This document shows positions 54,083 to 61,648 of a stretch of DNA of 64,000 bases, piece after piece. The stretch covers positions 257,699 to 321,698 of the forward strand of contig JBMNLV010000004.1 in NCBI GenBank assembly GCA_050953005.1, given 5' to 3'. Each line of letters begins with the position of its first letter. Position 1 is the first letter of the stretch. The position numbers and the translations under genes were made by a program. Origin of the DNA: UBA6115 sp050953005. Its GTDB lineage: Bacteria > Bacillota > Clostridia > Christensenellales > Aristaeellaceae. Below the pieces are notes generated by a model. It was not told the DNA's origin. It ran no database searches and saw nothing but the letters and a program-made list of their open reading frames with translations.

Positions 54083-55195
54083 TCAGTCCGATATCCTGAC
54101 CGGCAACACCAGATAGGTGTACTGGTTGCCCGAGACCGGGCAGACCACGCAGGGGCTGACATTGGTGTTGAAGCGCATGGACAGGTCCGCGGTATCGATG
54201 TTTTTGATGACATCGTTCAGATAGCTGGCGTTGAAGGCGATATTGAGCGGGCTTCCGTCAAAATCAATGGGGATCTGCTCCATCGCGGCGCCTTTTTCCG
54301 CCATGGCGGAAATGGTCAGCGCCTGATCCTCTATCCTGAGCTTGAGCAGGTTGTTGCTGCCCTCCCGGGCGATCAGGCTGGCGCGCTGGATGGCCGAGGA
54401 AATGGCCGCGCGGTCCACGCGGATGGCCGTGGTCCATGAGGTGGGCAGGATCTGGCGGTAGTTGATGTACTCGCCCAGGATCAGCGGGGAGAAAACTTTG
54501 GTTTTGTCAAATTCCGCCATCATGTGGGTGCGCGAAAGCGTCAGCGTGATGGGCTGGTCGGAATCCGGCAGCATGCGCGAGATATTGCCCACCAGCGTGC
54601 CCGGAAGGATGTAGGACAGCACATCCCTGCCTTCGGGCATCTCATGTTTGCAGTACACGCGCTGCATGGCCAGGCGGTAGCCGTCCAGACAGGTAAAGCG
54701 GACCTCATCCGCGCTGGTCTCCATCAGGCAACCGGTCAGAATACGGCGCGTCTCATCCGTGGCAATCGCGAAGATGATCCCGCGCACGGCGTTTTTAAAC
54801 TGCGACTGCGCGATACTGGTGACCGATTCGGGCACCACCTGCTGAATATCGGGAAACTCGTCCGCCGCGAACAGCACCAGGCGCGTCTTGGAGCCCTTGT
54901 TTTTAACAATGGCAGCCTCGTTGGACTCGGTGTCCAATTCCACATTGCCATCAAGGTTGCGCACCAATTCCCCCAGCAGCCTGGCAGGCAGCAGCGCGCT
55001 GCCGTCCTCGCGCACCTCAGCGGGAATGACGGACTGGATGGCCACCTCGCCGTCAGTGACTGTCAGGCGTACGCCGGTATCCAGCGTTTCCAGAAAAACG
55101 CCTTCCTGATAAGGCTTGATGACGCGGGCAGGCAGCGCGTGGCTGACCATGCTCATGCCGTGGTTGAAATCACTCGCGTTGAAGGCGATTTTCAT
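54083..55195 (-). CDS. dnaN: DNA polymerase III beta sliding clamp
   Basis: The 370-residue protein begins MKIAFNASDFNHGMSMV with AAGGAGGG 6 bases upstream, and shows the three-domain clamp pattern (GVRLTVTDGEVAIQSVIPAE; DEVRFTCLDGYRLAMQRV; NIAFNASYLNDVIKN) ending CPVSGNQYTYLVLPVRI. It encircles DNA and holds polymerase on the template. In most Firmicutes dnaN directly follows dnaA. Here the upstream neighbour is nagB, and the 420-bp gap looks like a replication origin. Confidence 0.96.
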   Translation of the reverse strand: MKIAFNASDFNHGMSMVSHALPARVIKPYQEGVFLETLDTGVRLTVTDGEVAIQSVIPAEVREDGSALLPARLLGELVRNLDGNVELDTESNEAAIVKNKGSKTRLVLFAADEFPDIQQVVPESVTSIAQSQFKNAVRGIIFAIATDETRRILTGCLMETSADEVRFTCLDGYRLAMQRVYCKHEMPEGRDVLSYILPGTLVGNISRMLPDSDQPITLTLSRTHMMAEFDKTKVFSPLILGEYINYRQILPTSWTTAIRVDRAAISSAIQRASLIAREGSNNLLKLRIEDQALTISAMAEKGAAMEQIPIDFDGSPLNIAFNASYLNDVIKNIDTADLSMRFNTNVSPCVVCPVSGNQYTYLVLPVRISD

Positions 55196-55615
55196 GATGT
55201 CCCTCCTTGATGTCTGCTTGGATGTCCCTTTGGGATACCCGCAGTACTTAAATAAAATACAGTAGTAGTAGTAGTAGGGGATGTGGAAGATGTTGATAAG
55301 GCGCGCGCGCGGCGCCGGCCCTGAGATTTTTGTTCCTTGCAGGCTGTTGACAAGGCGGCGGTAACTGTGGACGGCTGTGGACAAAGACGCTTTTTCAAAA
55401 AGCTTCCGCCAAAATGATGGCTGCGCGCAGCCTTCCAAAGGGGCGCCGGGATGATAAAAACCGAACAGCTGTTCAGGCGCTAGGGGTTGTCTTTGAACGG
55501 ATATCCACATCATAAACGGCCTTGTGGATGAACTGTCCAGGAATAAAAAACGCTGTCAGGGAACAGGAAAACGGTCTTCACGAAAATATTGCAGCCCGCT
55601 TTTCCACAAACCGGT
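55196..55615. other. Putative replication origin (oriC) upstream of dnaN
   Basis: Read on the minus strand, a DnaA-box-like TTATCAACA (55299-55291) and TCTTCCACA (55290-55282) are followed by CCC, five CTA repeats (55277-55263, equivalent to TAG trios on the other strand), CTG and an AT-rich stretch (55259-55244), then dnaN. This order (boxes, GC, DnaA-trios, AT-rich) is that of the basal unwinding system of Bacillus subtilis oriC, also located before dnaN. More near-boxes with one mismatch: TGTGGACAA (55386-55394), ATATCCACA (55501-55509), TGTGGATGA (55523-55531), TTTTCCACA (55600-55608). No gene is present. Confidence 0.75.
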
Positions 55616-56335
55616 CTACAGTTCCGCAGCCGCGGCCTTGTCAAGCATGACCGTGACCCTCGCATGCCCGCGCAGGATGGAAGCGGGTACCCGGGGCGTG
55701 ATGGGGCCCTTGATCATCTGGTAAACCGCCTGGGCCTTGGCCTGGCCCAGCGCCAGCAACAGGATGCTTCTGGCTTCCATGATGGTACCGATGCCCATGG
55801 ACAGCGCCTGGCGGGGCACCTGGTCGGCCGAATCAAAGAAACGGCGGTTGGCGTCGATGGTGCTCGGGGCAAGCGTGGTCAGGTTGGTGCTGTAGGTAAA
55901 AGCATCCCCAGGCTCATTGAAGCCGATGTGGCCATTGTTGCCGATGCCCAGCAGCTGCAGGTCAATGCCGCCGTCGTTCTTGATGGCCCGCTCATAATCC
56001 GCGCATTCCTGCAGAAGGTCCTCGGCCTCACCGTCCGGCAGGCTGTAGGACCCGATGTTGATATGGTCAAAGAGATTGCGCTTCATATAGGAAACATAGC
56101 TTTCCGGGTGGCTGGCAGGCAGGCCGACATACTCATCCAGGTTGTAGCTTTTCGCACGGGAGAAATCCAACACGCCGTCGCGGTGAAGGCTGATAAGTTC
56201 CCTGTAGGTGCCCTCCGGTGTGGAGCCTGTGGCCAGGCCCAGCACGCTGTCGGGTTTTTGCAGAATCTGCGCGGCAAAAACCGCGGCGGCAGCCCGGGCG
56301 ACCTGTGCGGGGGTGTCAAAGACATGTACGATCAT
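55616..56335 (-). CDS. nagB: Glucosamine-6-phosphate deaminase
   Basis: The 239-residue protein matches NagB in length and blocks: GLATGSTPEGTYREL, YNLDEYVGL, GIGNNGHIGFNEPGDAF and the C-terminal IKGPITPRVPASIL. It converts glucosamine 6-phosphate to fructose 6-phosphate and ammonia in amino-sugar catabolism. GGGAGGATAGGAA precedes the ATG. No nagA or transporter lies adjacent, and it occupies the position upstream of the origin region where dnaA is usually found. Confidence 0.95.
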   Translation of the reverse strand: MIVHVFDTPAQVARAAAAVFAAQILQKPDSVLGLATGSTPEGTYRELISLHRDGVLDFSRAKSYNLDEYVGLPASHPESYVSYMKRNLFDHINIGSYSLPDGEAEDLLQECADYERAIKNDGGIDLQLLGIGNNGHIGFNEPGDAFTYSTNLTTLAPSTIDANRRFFDSADQVPRQALSMGIGTIMEARSILLLALGQAKAQAVYQMIKGPITPRVPASILRGHARVTVMLDKAAAAEL

Positions 56336-56441
56336 TTCCTATCCTCCCTTTTGCCGTATTATATCATAACGGACAACCGCTTTCATAGTCTGAAACAATC
56401 ATGATATACTTGTAACCAAGCGATGACAAAAAGGAGGCGGC

Positions 56442-56714
56442 ATGGCTGGCAAGATCTGGGTGCGTGAGATCAGGCGCAACAAAATCCTGCGGGATGTGGT
56501 GGTGCCGTGCGCTGCAGGCGAATGGGAGGACGCGCTGTCCCGTGCGCTGCGGGAAATGGACCTGATGATGCCGCTGGTGGTGACGCACCACCGCCGGGAT
56601 TTTGAGGAATTTGGCCAGACGCGCTTTTTGCCTGAGCATTTCATGGAAAGCGTGAATTTTGACCGGCTGGAGGTGGAGTTTTTCGACGATCAGGACAGAA
56701 AGGGAAAACAGTGA
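56442..56714 (+). CDS. Small conserved-looking protein of unknown function
   Basis: The 90-residue protein follows AAAAAGGAGG. It is charged and mostly helical at the centre (EWEDALSRALREMDLMMPLV), with THHRRDFEEFG and an acidic end (LEVEFFDDQD). No family recognised. The stop overlaps the next start (TGATG), so it is cotranslated with the DUF1643 protein, and related function is likely. Confidence 0.7.
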   Translation: MAGKIWVREIRRNKILRDVVVPCAAGEWEDALSRALREMDLMMPLVVTHHRRDFEEFGQTRFLPEHFMESVNFDRLEVEFFDDQDRKGKQ

Positions 56715-57316
56715 TGGGCCATGTTCCAAAGAAGCGCATCGCGCAGGTGTCCCTTCTGGGCTATGAGGCGGCCTGTCAGGCAGCGCCCGGGCAGCCGTAT
56801 GACAGCCGGACCTGGATTTATGTGCCGCCGTATTATGACGAGTACCGTTATGTGCTGGGCACCCGGGGCGACAGGCCGCTGATCTGCGTCGGCCTGAATC
56901 CCTCCACCGCGGCGCCGGGCGCCCTGGACAATACCCTTAAATCGGTTCAGCGCGTGGCCCTGCACAACGGCTTTGACAGCTTCCTGATGATGAACCTCTA
57001 TGCCCAGCGCGCCACGCGGCCGGGCGACATGGACCGGGAGGCCAGCGATTTTCTGCACCGTGAAAACCTGGCGGCCTTCGCGCACCTGCTGGAGCGCGCC
57101 TCCACCGTCTGGGCCGCCTGGGGCGCCGTGATGGAAACGCGTGGGTTCCTGCGCGACTGCATACGGGATTTTGCGGCTGTCGGCCGGGCGAAGGACGCGA
57201 GATGGGTGACGGCAGGGCGCCGCAGCAAGGCCGGCCATCCCCACCACCCGCTCTACCTGAGAAAGGACAGCGTCTTTGAGCCCTTTGATGTGGCAGCCTA
57301 TCTGGAGACGCTGTAA
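56714..57316 (+). CDS. DUF1643 domain protein
   Basis: The protein is about 200 residues, with the DUF1643 blocks YRYVLGTRGDRPLICVGLNP then STA, NLYAQRATRPGDMD and VWAAWGAVM. The family is widespread, often in defence or mobile contexts, and has no proven activity. ATG 56714 overlaps the previous stop; GTG 56711 is an alternative. The methyltransferase gene follows after 33 bases, so the three plus-strand genes likely form one operon. Confidence 0.85.
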   Translation: MGHVPKKRIAQVSLLGYEAACQAAPGQPYDSRTWIYVPPYYDEYRYVLGTRGDRPLICVGLNPSTAAPGALDNTLKSVQRVALHNGFDSFLMMNLYAQRATRPGDMDREASDFLHRENLAAFAHLLERASTVWAAWGAVMETRGFLRDCIRDFAAVGRAKDARWVTAGRRSKAGHPHHPLYLRKDSVFEPFDVAAYLETL

Positions 57317-57349
57317 TACGGCGATTGCGGGATAAAAGGAGAATGGACC

Positions 57350-58159
57350 ATGGACGAACTGAAGAACCGCCTGATGAGCCTGGAGGACAGCCTTGAGCGC
57401 GCCCGCGCGCTGTACGAGGAGTTCTTTACCCGCGAGGATGAGCGCCTGTCCGGCAGCCTGTGGCTGGAAAGGATGACTACCCTGCATGTGCTGGGGCAGG
57501 AGCTGAAGCCCGGAAGCCGGGTCATGGACCTGGGCTGCGGCGCAGGGGTGTACTCCCTGCCATTGGCAAAGGCCGGGCACAGCGTGCTGGCGGCGGATTT
57601 GGTGCCCCATCACGTGGAAACCCTGAAGGGCAGGGCAGAGCCCGGGATGGCGCTGAAGGTTTTGTGCCAGGACGCGCAAAGCGCGGTGGATGCCCAGGAG
57701 GATGCCGGCTTTGACGCGGTGCTGTGCCTGGGGCCGATGTACCACCTGCGCACCCGGGCCGAGCGCCTGCGCCTGATGGTTTCCTGCCGGCGCCTGCTCA
57801 AGCCGGGCGGGCAGCTGTTTGTGTCCTTTATCAACAATGACTGGGTCATCGCTGAAATGACGCTTAACGGGGAGGACGCCGCCTATATTCTGGAGGGTGA
57901 CTACGACCAGTCCACCTTCCGTTGCGAGGACTTCCCCTTTGTGTTTCATACGCTGGATCAGGCAGACGCGGAGCTGCGGGACGCGGGGCTTGTGGTCGCG
58001 CGCCGCGTCAATGCCGATGGCCTCAACGAGATCATGTCGGAAAAATTCTCCGTTTTCACGCCCGGACAGCGCGCCGCCTGGTTCAGATATCATCTTTATT
58101 TGTGTGAGCAGCCCCAGCACCTGGGCGCCTGCAATCACTGGCTGTATGTCTGCCGGTAG
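57350..58159 (+). CDS. Class I SAM-dependent methyltransferase
   Basis: The 269-residue protein has an N-terminal helical part and the Rossmann methyltransferase core: motif I VMDLGCGAGVYSLPLA (about 58-73), acidic VLAADLVPHH, and VLCLGPMYHLRTRAERL as post-I/II, then LLKPGGQLFVSFIN. It resembles small-molecule methyltransferases; the substrate is unknown. AAGGAGAATGGACC precedes the ATG. It is the last gene before the promoter of the ESCRT-like operon. Confidence 0.88.
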   Translation: MDELKNRLMSLEDSLERARALYEEFFTREDERLSGSLWLERMTTLHVLGQELKPGSRVMDLGCGAGVYSLPLAKAGHSVLAADLVPHHVETLKGRAEPGMALKVLCQDAQSAVDAQEDAGFDAVLCLGPMYHLRTRAERLRLMVSCRRLLKPGGQLFVSFINNDWVIAEMTLNGEDAAYILEGDYDQSTFRCEDFPFVFHTLDQADAELRDAGLVVARRVNADGLNEIMSEKFSVFTPGQRAAWFRYHLYLCEQPQHLGACNHWLYVCR

Positions 58160-58213
58160 AGCAAAAAACTGTAATTATTACATTCCCTGAATGGTTTCGT
58201 AACACAAAGTTTC

Positions 58214-58242
58214 TTGAAATTGCTTTATATTTGGCCTAAAAT
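58214..58242 (+). promoter_or_regulatory. Promoter of the ESCRT-like operon
   Basis: TTGAAA (58214-58219), 17 bases, TAAAAT (58237-58242), within an AT-rich gap of 126 bases. No other promoter-like gap occurs until the end of the operon, since the following genes overlap or nearly touch. Confidence 0.6.
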
Positions 58243-58285
58243 GTAATCATTCTGAAATTCTCGCATCAGTATCACAGGAGTTTCA

Positions 58286-58891
58286 ATGAAACGCGTTCAA
58301 TTATCCGACATGCCTCAAAATGCCCTGGTATGGCGCCGGGATGTCCATCAGGCGGAGGACATCAGGGGTCTGGTGATCCCACCGGGCTATGAGGCGGTGA
58401 TTTATCATGCCGGGGATTACCTGGGCCCCTTCCGCCAGGGCGATGTTTTGAGCCTGCCCGGCCAGGGCGGCTGGTTCCGCCGGCGCGCGGCGACGGACAG
58501 CCAGGTATATTTTTGCCGGCAGCGGCTGGACCGCCCGCTGTACTGGGGCCTGGGCTCGCTGCCCGCGCCCGGAGGCGCGGTCTTTGGCGCCAGCGGCCAG
58601 CTGCGATTGTCCCTGGACAACGCCATGGTGCTGGTGCGCGGGGTCGCTGCCGGACAGGAGCGGCTGGATGACGCCGGGCTGGGCCGCAGGCTGGAAAGTT
58701 TGGTTGTGGGCCATGTGCGCCCGGCGCTGATCGAAGCGGTCGAACGGATGGGGCTTACGCAGGCCCAAAGCGGGCTGACGCTGCTGGCCCGGCGGGTGGA
58801 GGAAGCCCTGGAGCCGCAGCTGTCCGCGATGGGGCTGGGCTGCGCGGCGCTGCTGATTGAGAACCTGATCATCAACAAGGAGCCGGCATGA
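58286..58891 (+). CDS. SPFH-like (YdjI / virion-core-type) membrane scaffold protein
   Basis: The 201-residue protein has a short Trp-containing start (NALVWRRDVHQAEDI), then GLVIPPGYEAVIYHAGDYLG and a strand pattern with LDRPLYWGLGSLPAPGGAVF, matching the kWGt-pi block of YdjI-type SPFH proteins. The middle carries LRLSLDNAMVLVRGV, like the SPFH core, and a helical C-terminus. No membrane helix is seen. YdjI relatives work with PspA/ESCRT-III-type proteins at stressed membranes. AGGAGTTTCA precedes the ATG; the stop overlaps the next start by ATGA. Assignment is by pattern, so moderate. Confidence 0.6.
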   Translation: MKRVQLSDMPQNALVWRRDVHQAEDIRGLVIPPGYEAVIYHAGDYLGPFRQGDVLSLPGQGGWFRRRAATDSQVYFCRQRLDRPLYWGLGSLPAPGGAVFGASGQLRLSLDNAMVLVRGVAAGQERLDDAGLGRRLESLVVGHVRPALIEAVERMGLTQAQSGLTLLARRVEEALEPQLSAMGLGCAALLIENLIINKEPA

Positions 58892-59826
58892 GCCGCTTCC
58901 AGGAGGGGTTAAGCGCGCGCAGCCAGGTGGCCAACAGGCTGCTGGCCTTAAGCGGGCAGGTACCGGACAGCGCTACCCGGGAAGCGCTCAGGAAATTGGA
59001 GCGCCTGACCCTGGACGGGCCCAGCGGCAAAACAGGGACGTCCAGCTACCAGGCGCTGGACATGATGCTGTCAGACGCCGCCCATGTGCTGGGCGGCGGC
59101 AACCCGGCCCAGAACAAGGACTACCTGGACCGGCTGCACCGGCAACTGCTTGCCTGGCAGGAAGGAAAAGATGAAAGGAAAAGTTCCAGGATGAGTTTTT
59201 TTGACCGGTTTTCAAAGGACAAGCGCGAGCGCAACCGCAAGGACAGGCTGATCGACGAGCTGCAAAAGAAGGTCTTTGAGTTGGAGCAGCGGCACGACCG
59301 GCTGAGCGCTGATATCATCGATTTGGAAAAAAAGCGCGATGAGCAGGTGCAGCTGGCAGTGAAGGAGCCCCCCGGATCACCCCTGTACAACGCGGCCAGG
59401 GGACGTCACACGGTGCTCAGCGCGCAGGCCAAGGCCAAGCAGTTTGAGTCCCAGGCGGTGGCCAAGGTGCTGGAGACCAATCAGACCTACCTGTCCTCCC
59501 TCATTGAGGAGCGCGACATGGCAGGCCTGAGCAGCTATATGCCTGCCAGCATGGAGACCATGGAATATGACCTGGAGCGCAGCAACGAGCGTATCCGCGA
59601 AGAGGTGGAGAAGCTGCGCCTGGGCATGGACATCATGGAGGATATCCGCCGCGACAAGGATGAGCTTTACGGCAGCCTGGCCGACAGCAGCGCCGGCAGC
59701 GACTTTGACCGGGCGGTGGCCAACCGCTTGGAGAATCAGGCAGTGCTGGACAGTTTCCAGCAGGCCGTGGAACAGGCAGCGAAGAAAACAGAGCAGGAGC
59801 AGGAGGAAAAGAGCAAGAATGCTTAA
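58888..59826 (+). CDS. Coiled-coil protein, candidate ESCRT-III-like (Snf7-like) subunit
   Basis: The 312-residue protein has an N-terminal region of about 100 residues, then a charged linker (FDRFSKDKRERNRKDRL) and long amphipathic helices (LIDELQKKVFELEQRHDRLS; DIIDLEKKRDEQVQLAV; LERSNERIREEVEKLRLGMD), ending in an acidic tail (KKTEQEQEEKSKNA). Basic first helix, two long helices and acidic C-terminus are the ESCRT-III plan, and the order recalls Snf7/CHMP4. Position between an SPFH protein and a Vps2-like protein supports this. Similarity is structural only; PspA-like or unrelated coiled coil remain possible. Confidence 0.55.
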   Translation: MSRFQEGLSARSQVANRLLALSGQVPDSATREALRKLERLTLDGPSGKTGTSSYQALDMMLSDAAHVLGGGNPAQNKDYLDRLHRQLLAWQEGKDERKSSRMSFFDRFSKDKRERNRKDRLIDELQKKVFELEQRHDRLSADIIDLEKKRDEQVQLAVKEPPGSPLYNAARGRHTVLSAQAKAKQFESQAVAKVLETNQTYLSSLIEERDMAGLSSYMPASMETMEYDLERSNERIREEVEKLRLGMDIMEDIRRDKDELYGSLADSSAGSDFDRAVANRLENQAVLDSFQQAVEQAAKKTEQEQEEKSKNA

Positions 59827-60439
59827 GAACTTGAAGTATGCCTTTATGAGCAGCGAGCAAAAGCGCATCCAAAACCGGCTGGAGATGCGCCGTTCCGTAC
59901 GTGATTTGGAGCGCTGGGACCGCAGCCTTGAAAAGAAAAAGAGCGAGATGATCAAGCTGGGCCAGGAAGCCAACCGCCAGGGCATCAAGGAGCAGTACGC
60001 CCTGGCCTTCAACGGCCTGAAGATGATCATGAACCAGCAGCTGCGCGCCCGCAGGATGCAGCTGCAGTTAAAGCTGCTGGAGTCGCTGCGCGATTTGAGC
60101 CTGATGTCCTCCGGCTTCATGAGCATGATGGGCAAGGTGAGCAAAGAGATCAACAAGGTGACCTCCGGCACCAACTTCCTCAAGAACCAGGCGGCCTTTG
60201 AGTCAGGCATGATCTCCATTGAGCAGATGATGGGGCAGATGGACAGCTTCATGGAGGACATGGACATGAACATGGAGGACCAGGCCGGCCCCAAGACAGT
60301 CACCGATGAGGAAATCGCCCGTCTGTTTGACATTCCCGAGGTCCAGACAGCCCAGGCCGCCCCGGCTGCGGATCCCCGTATCTCCGATTTGTCCAAGCAG
60401 ATCAAAGACATGCTGGGCGAAGGCAAGACGGGAGAATAA
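59819..60439 (+). CDS. ESCRT-III-like (Vps2/CHMP2-like) protein with C-terminal MIM1-like motif
   Basis: The 206-residue protein has the length and charge pattern of Vps2/CHMP2: a basic first helix (RRSVRDLERWDRSLEKKKSE), a turn with ANRQG, a second long helix (ALAFNGLKMIMNQQLRARRM), Met-rich helices (ISIEQMMGQMDSFMEDMDMN), an acidic stretch with TDEEIARLFDIPE, and a terminal helix ISDLSKQIKDMLGE. The last fits MIM1 (L-x-x-R-L-x-x-L-K) with conservative changes (L-SK-Q-I-KD-M-L). It overlaps the upstream gene by 8 bases and is followed after 5 bases by the Vps4-like ATPase, the expected disassembly partner. Confidence 0.75.
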   Translation: MLKNLKYAFMSSEQKRIQNRLEMRRSVRDLERWDRSLEKKKSEMIKLGQEANRQGIKEQYALAFNGLKMIMNQQLRARRMQLQLKLLESLRDLSLMSSGFMSMMGKVSKEINKVTSGTNFLKNQAAFESGMISIEQMMGQMDSFMEDMDMNMEDQAGPKTVTDEEIARLFDIPEVQTAQAAPAADPRISDLSKQIKDMLGEGKTGE

Positions 60440-60444
60440 GTCAG

Positions 60445-61590
60445 ATGTCAGAATCTTCCCGCCACAGCTACCAGATGTTTCTCTCTTTCCTCAATGAGGC
60501 GCGCCAGCACGAGCAGGCCGGCACTGAGGGCGCATGGAAGCTTTACCTGCATGCGGCGCGCTGCTTGCTGGAGGTGGCCAGCCAGTCCAAGGGGGAAACC
60601 CGGGACAGCCAGCTGAGCCAGGTGCAGGATCTGCTTAAAAAGGCTGACGCCCTCAGGACCGGCGCCCGCAAGCCCGGCGGACAGGAGAAAAAGCCGGTCA
60701 ACGATGCTTCCGCGCCCAAGAGTGACCAGCAGGTGTTCAAGCCCGTCAAGGACACGGGCGTCAATTTCAGCGACATCGCCGGGATGGAAAGCGTCAAGCA
60801 GGAGGTGCTTGAGCGCGTTATCCAGCCCATGCGCAAGCCCGAGCTGTACAAAATGTACCGCATCAAGGCGGGCGGCGGCATCCTGATGTTCGGCCTGCCC
60901 GGCACCGGCAAGACCATGATTGCCCGCGCCATCGCCCACGAGGTCAACGCCTCCTTCTACCATGTGCGTTCCAGCGACGTGAAGGATAAATGGGTAGGCT
61001 CCTCCGAGCGCAACATCGCCGCCCTGTTTGAACAGGTGCGCTCCGAAAAGGCCGCGGTGCTGTTCATCGACGAGTTTGACGGCATCGGCGGCAAGGTGCA
61101 CAGCGGCTCCAGCTCCAGCGAGCAGGCCATATTGGCTGAATTGAAAAGCCAGATGGACGGCTTTGAGAAGGATCCGGACCGTATCACCCTGTTGCTGGGC
61201 GCTACCAACAAACCCTGGGATATTGACACCGCCTTCCTGCGCTCGGGCCGCTTTTCGCGGATGATTTATGTGCCCCTGCCCGACGCCCCGGCGCGCAGCT
61301 TCATCATCAAGGCAAATTTGAAGGGAGTTCCGATGTCCGCTGATGTGGACTTTGACCAGTTGACCCGGTATACGGACGGTTTTTCCGGCGCCGACCTGGT
61401 GGCGTTTTGCGATAAAGTCAAAATCATCGGCGCGCTGCGCGCCGACCAGATCAACCGGATGTCTGAAATCACCATGGCGGACTTTCATGAGGTGCGCGCG
61501 GAATTCCGCTCCACCGTCGTGCGCAGCGATATCGACGCGATGAAGGAATTCATGCTGCAAAACTCATTCAAGATACCCGAACACATGTAG
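60445..61590 (+). CDS. Vps4-like AAA ATPase with N-terminal MIT-like domain
   Basis: The protein is 381 residues. Residues 8-75 form a three-helix MIT-like domain (AWKLYLHAARCLLEVASQS; VQDLLKKADALR), matching the Y-x-HA and L-x-x-A-x-x-L positions of Vps4 MIT. After a linker comes the AAA module: VNFSDIAGMESVKQEV, Walker A GLPGTGKT (150-157), pore loop KWVGSSE, Walker B VLFIDEFDG (from about 205), sensor LGATNKPWDID, RSGRFSRM, and TDGFSGADL. The Vps4 beta-domain insertion is absent. In eukaryotes and archaea such ATPases pull ESCRT-III filaments apart. Its neighbour supplies the predicted MIM1 ligand. Confidence 0.88.
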   Translation: MSESSRHSYQMFLSFLNEARQHEQAGTEGAWKLYLHAARCLLEVASQSKGETRDSQLSQVQDLLKKADALRTGARKPGGQEKKPVNDASAPKSDQQVFKPVKDTGVNFSDIAGMESVKQEVLERVIQPMRKPELYKMYRIKAGGGILMFGLPGTGKTMIARAIAHEVNASFYHVRSSDVKDKWVGSSERNIAALFEQVRSEKAAVLFIDEFDGIGGKVHSGSSSSEQAILAELKSQMDGFEKDPDRITLLLGATNKPWDIDTAFLRSGRFSRMIYVPLPDAPARSFIIKANLKGVPMSADVDFDQLTRYTDGFSGADLVAFCDKVKIIGALRADQINRMSEITMADFHEVRAEFRSTVVRSDIDAMKEFMLQNSFKIPEHM

Positions 61591-61648
61591 GCAGGACAGG
61601 CCCTGGGAACTGCGGGCCCTTTAAGACATGGATGGACAGGAGAAGGCA

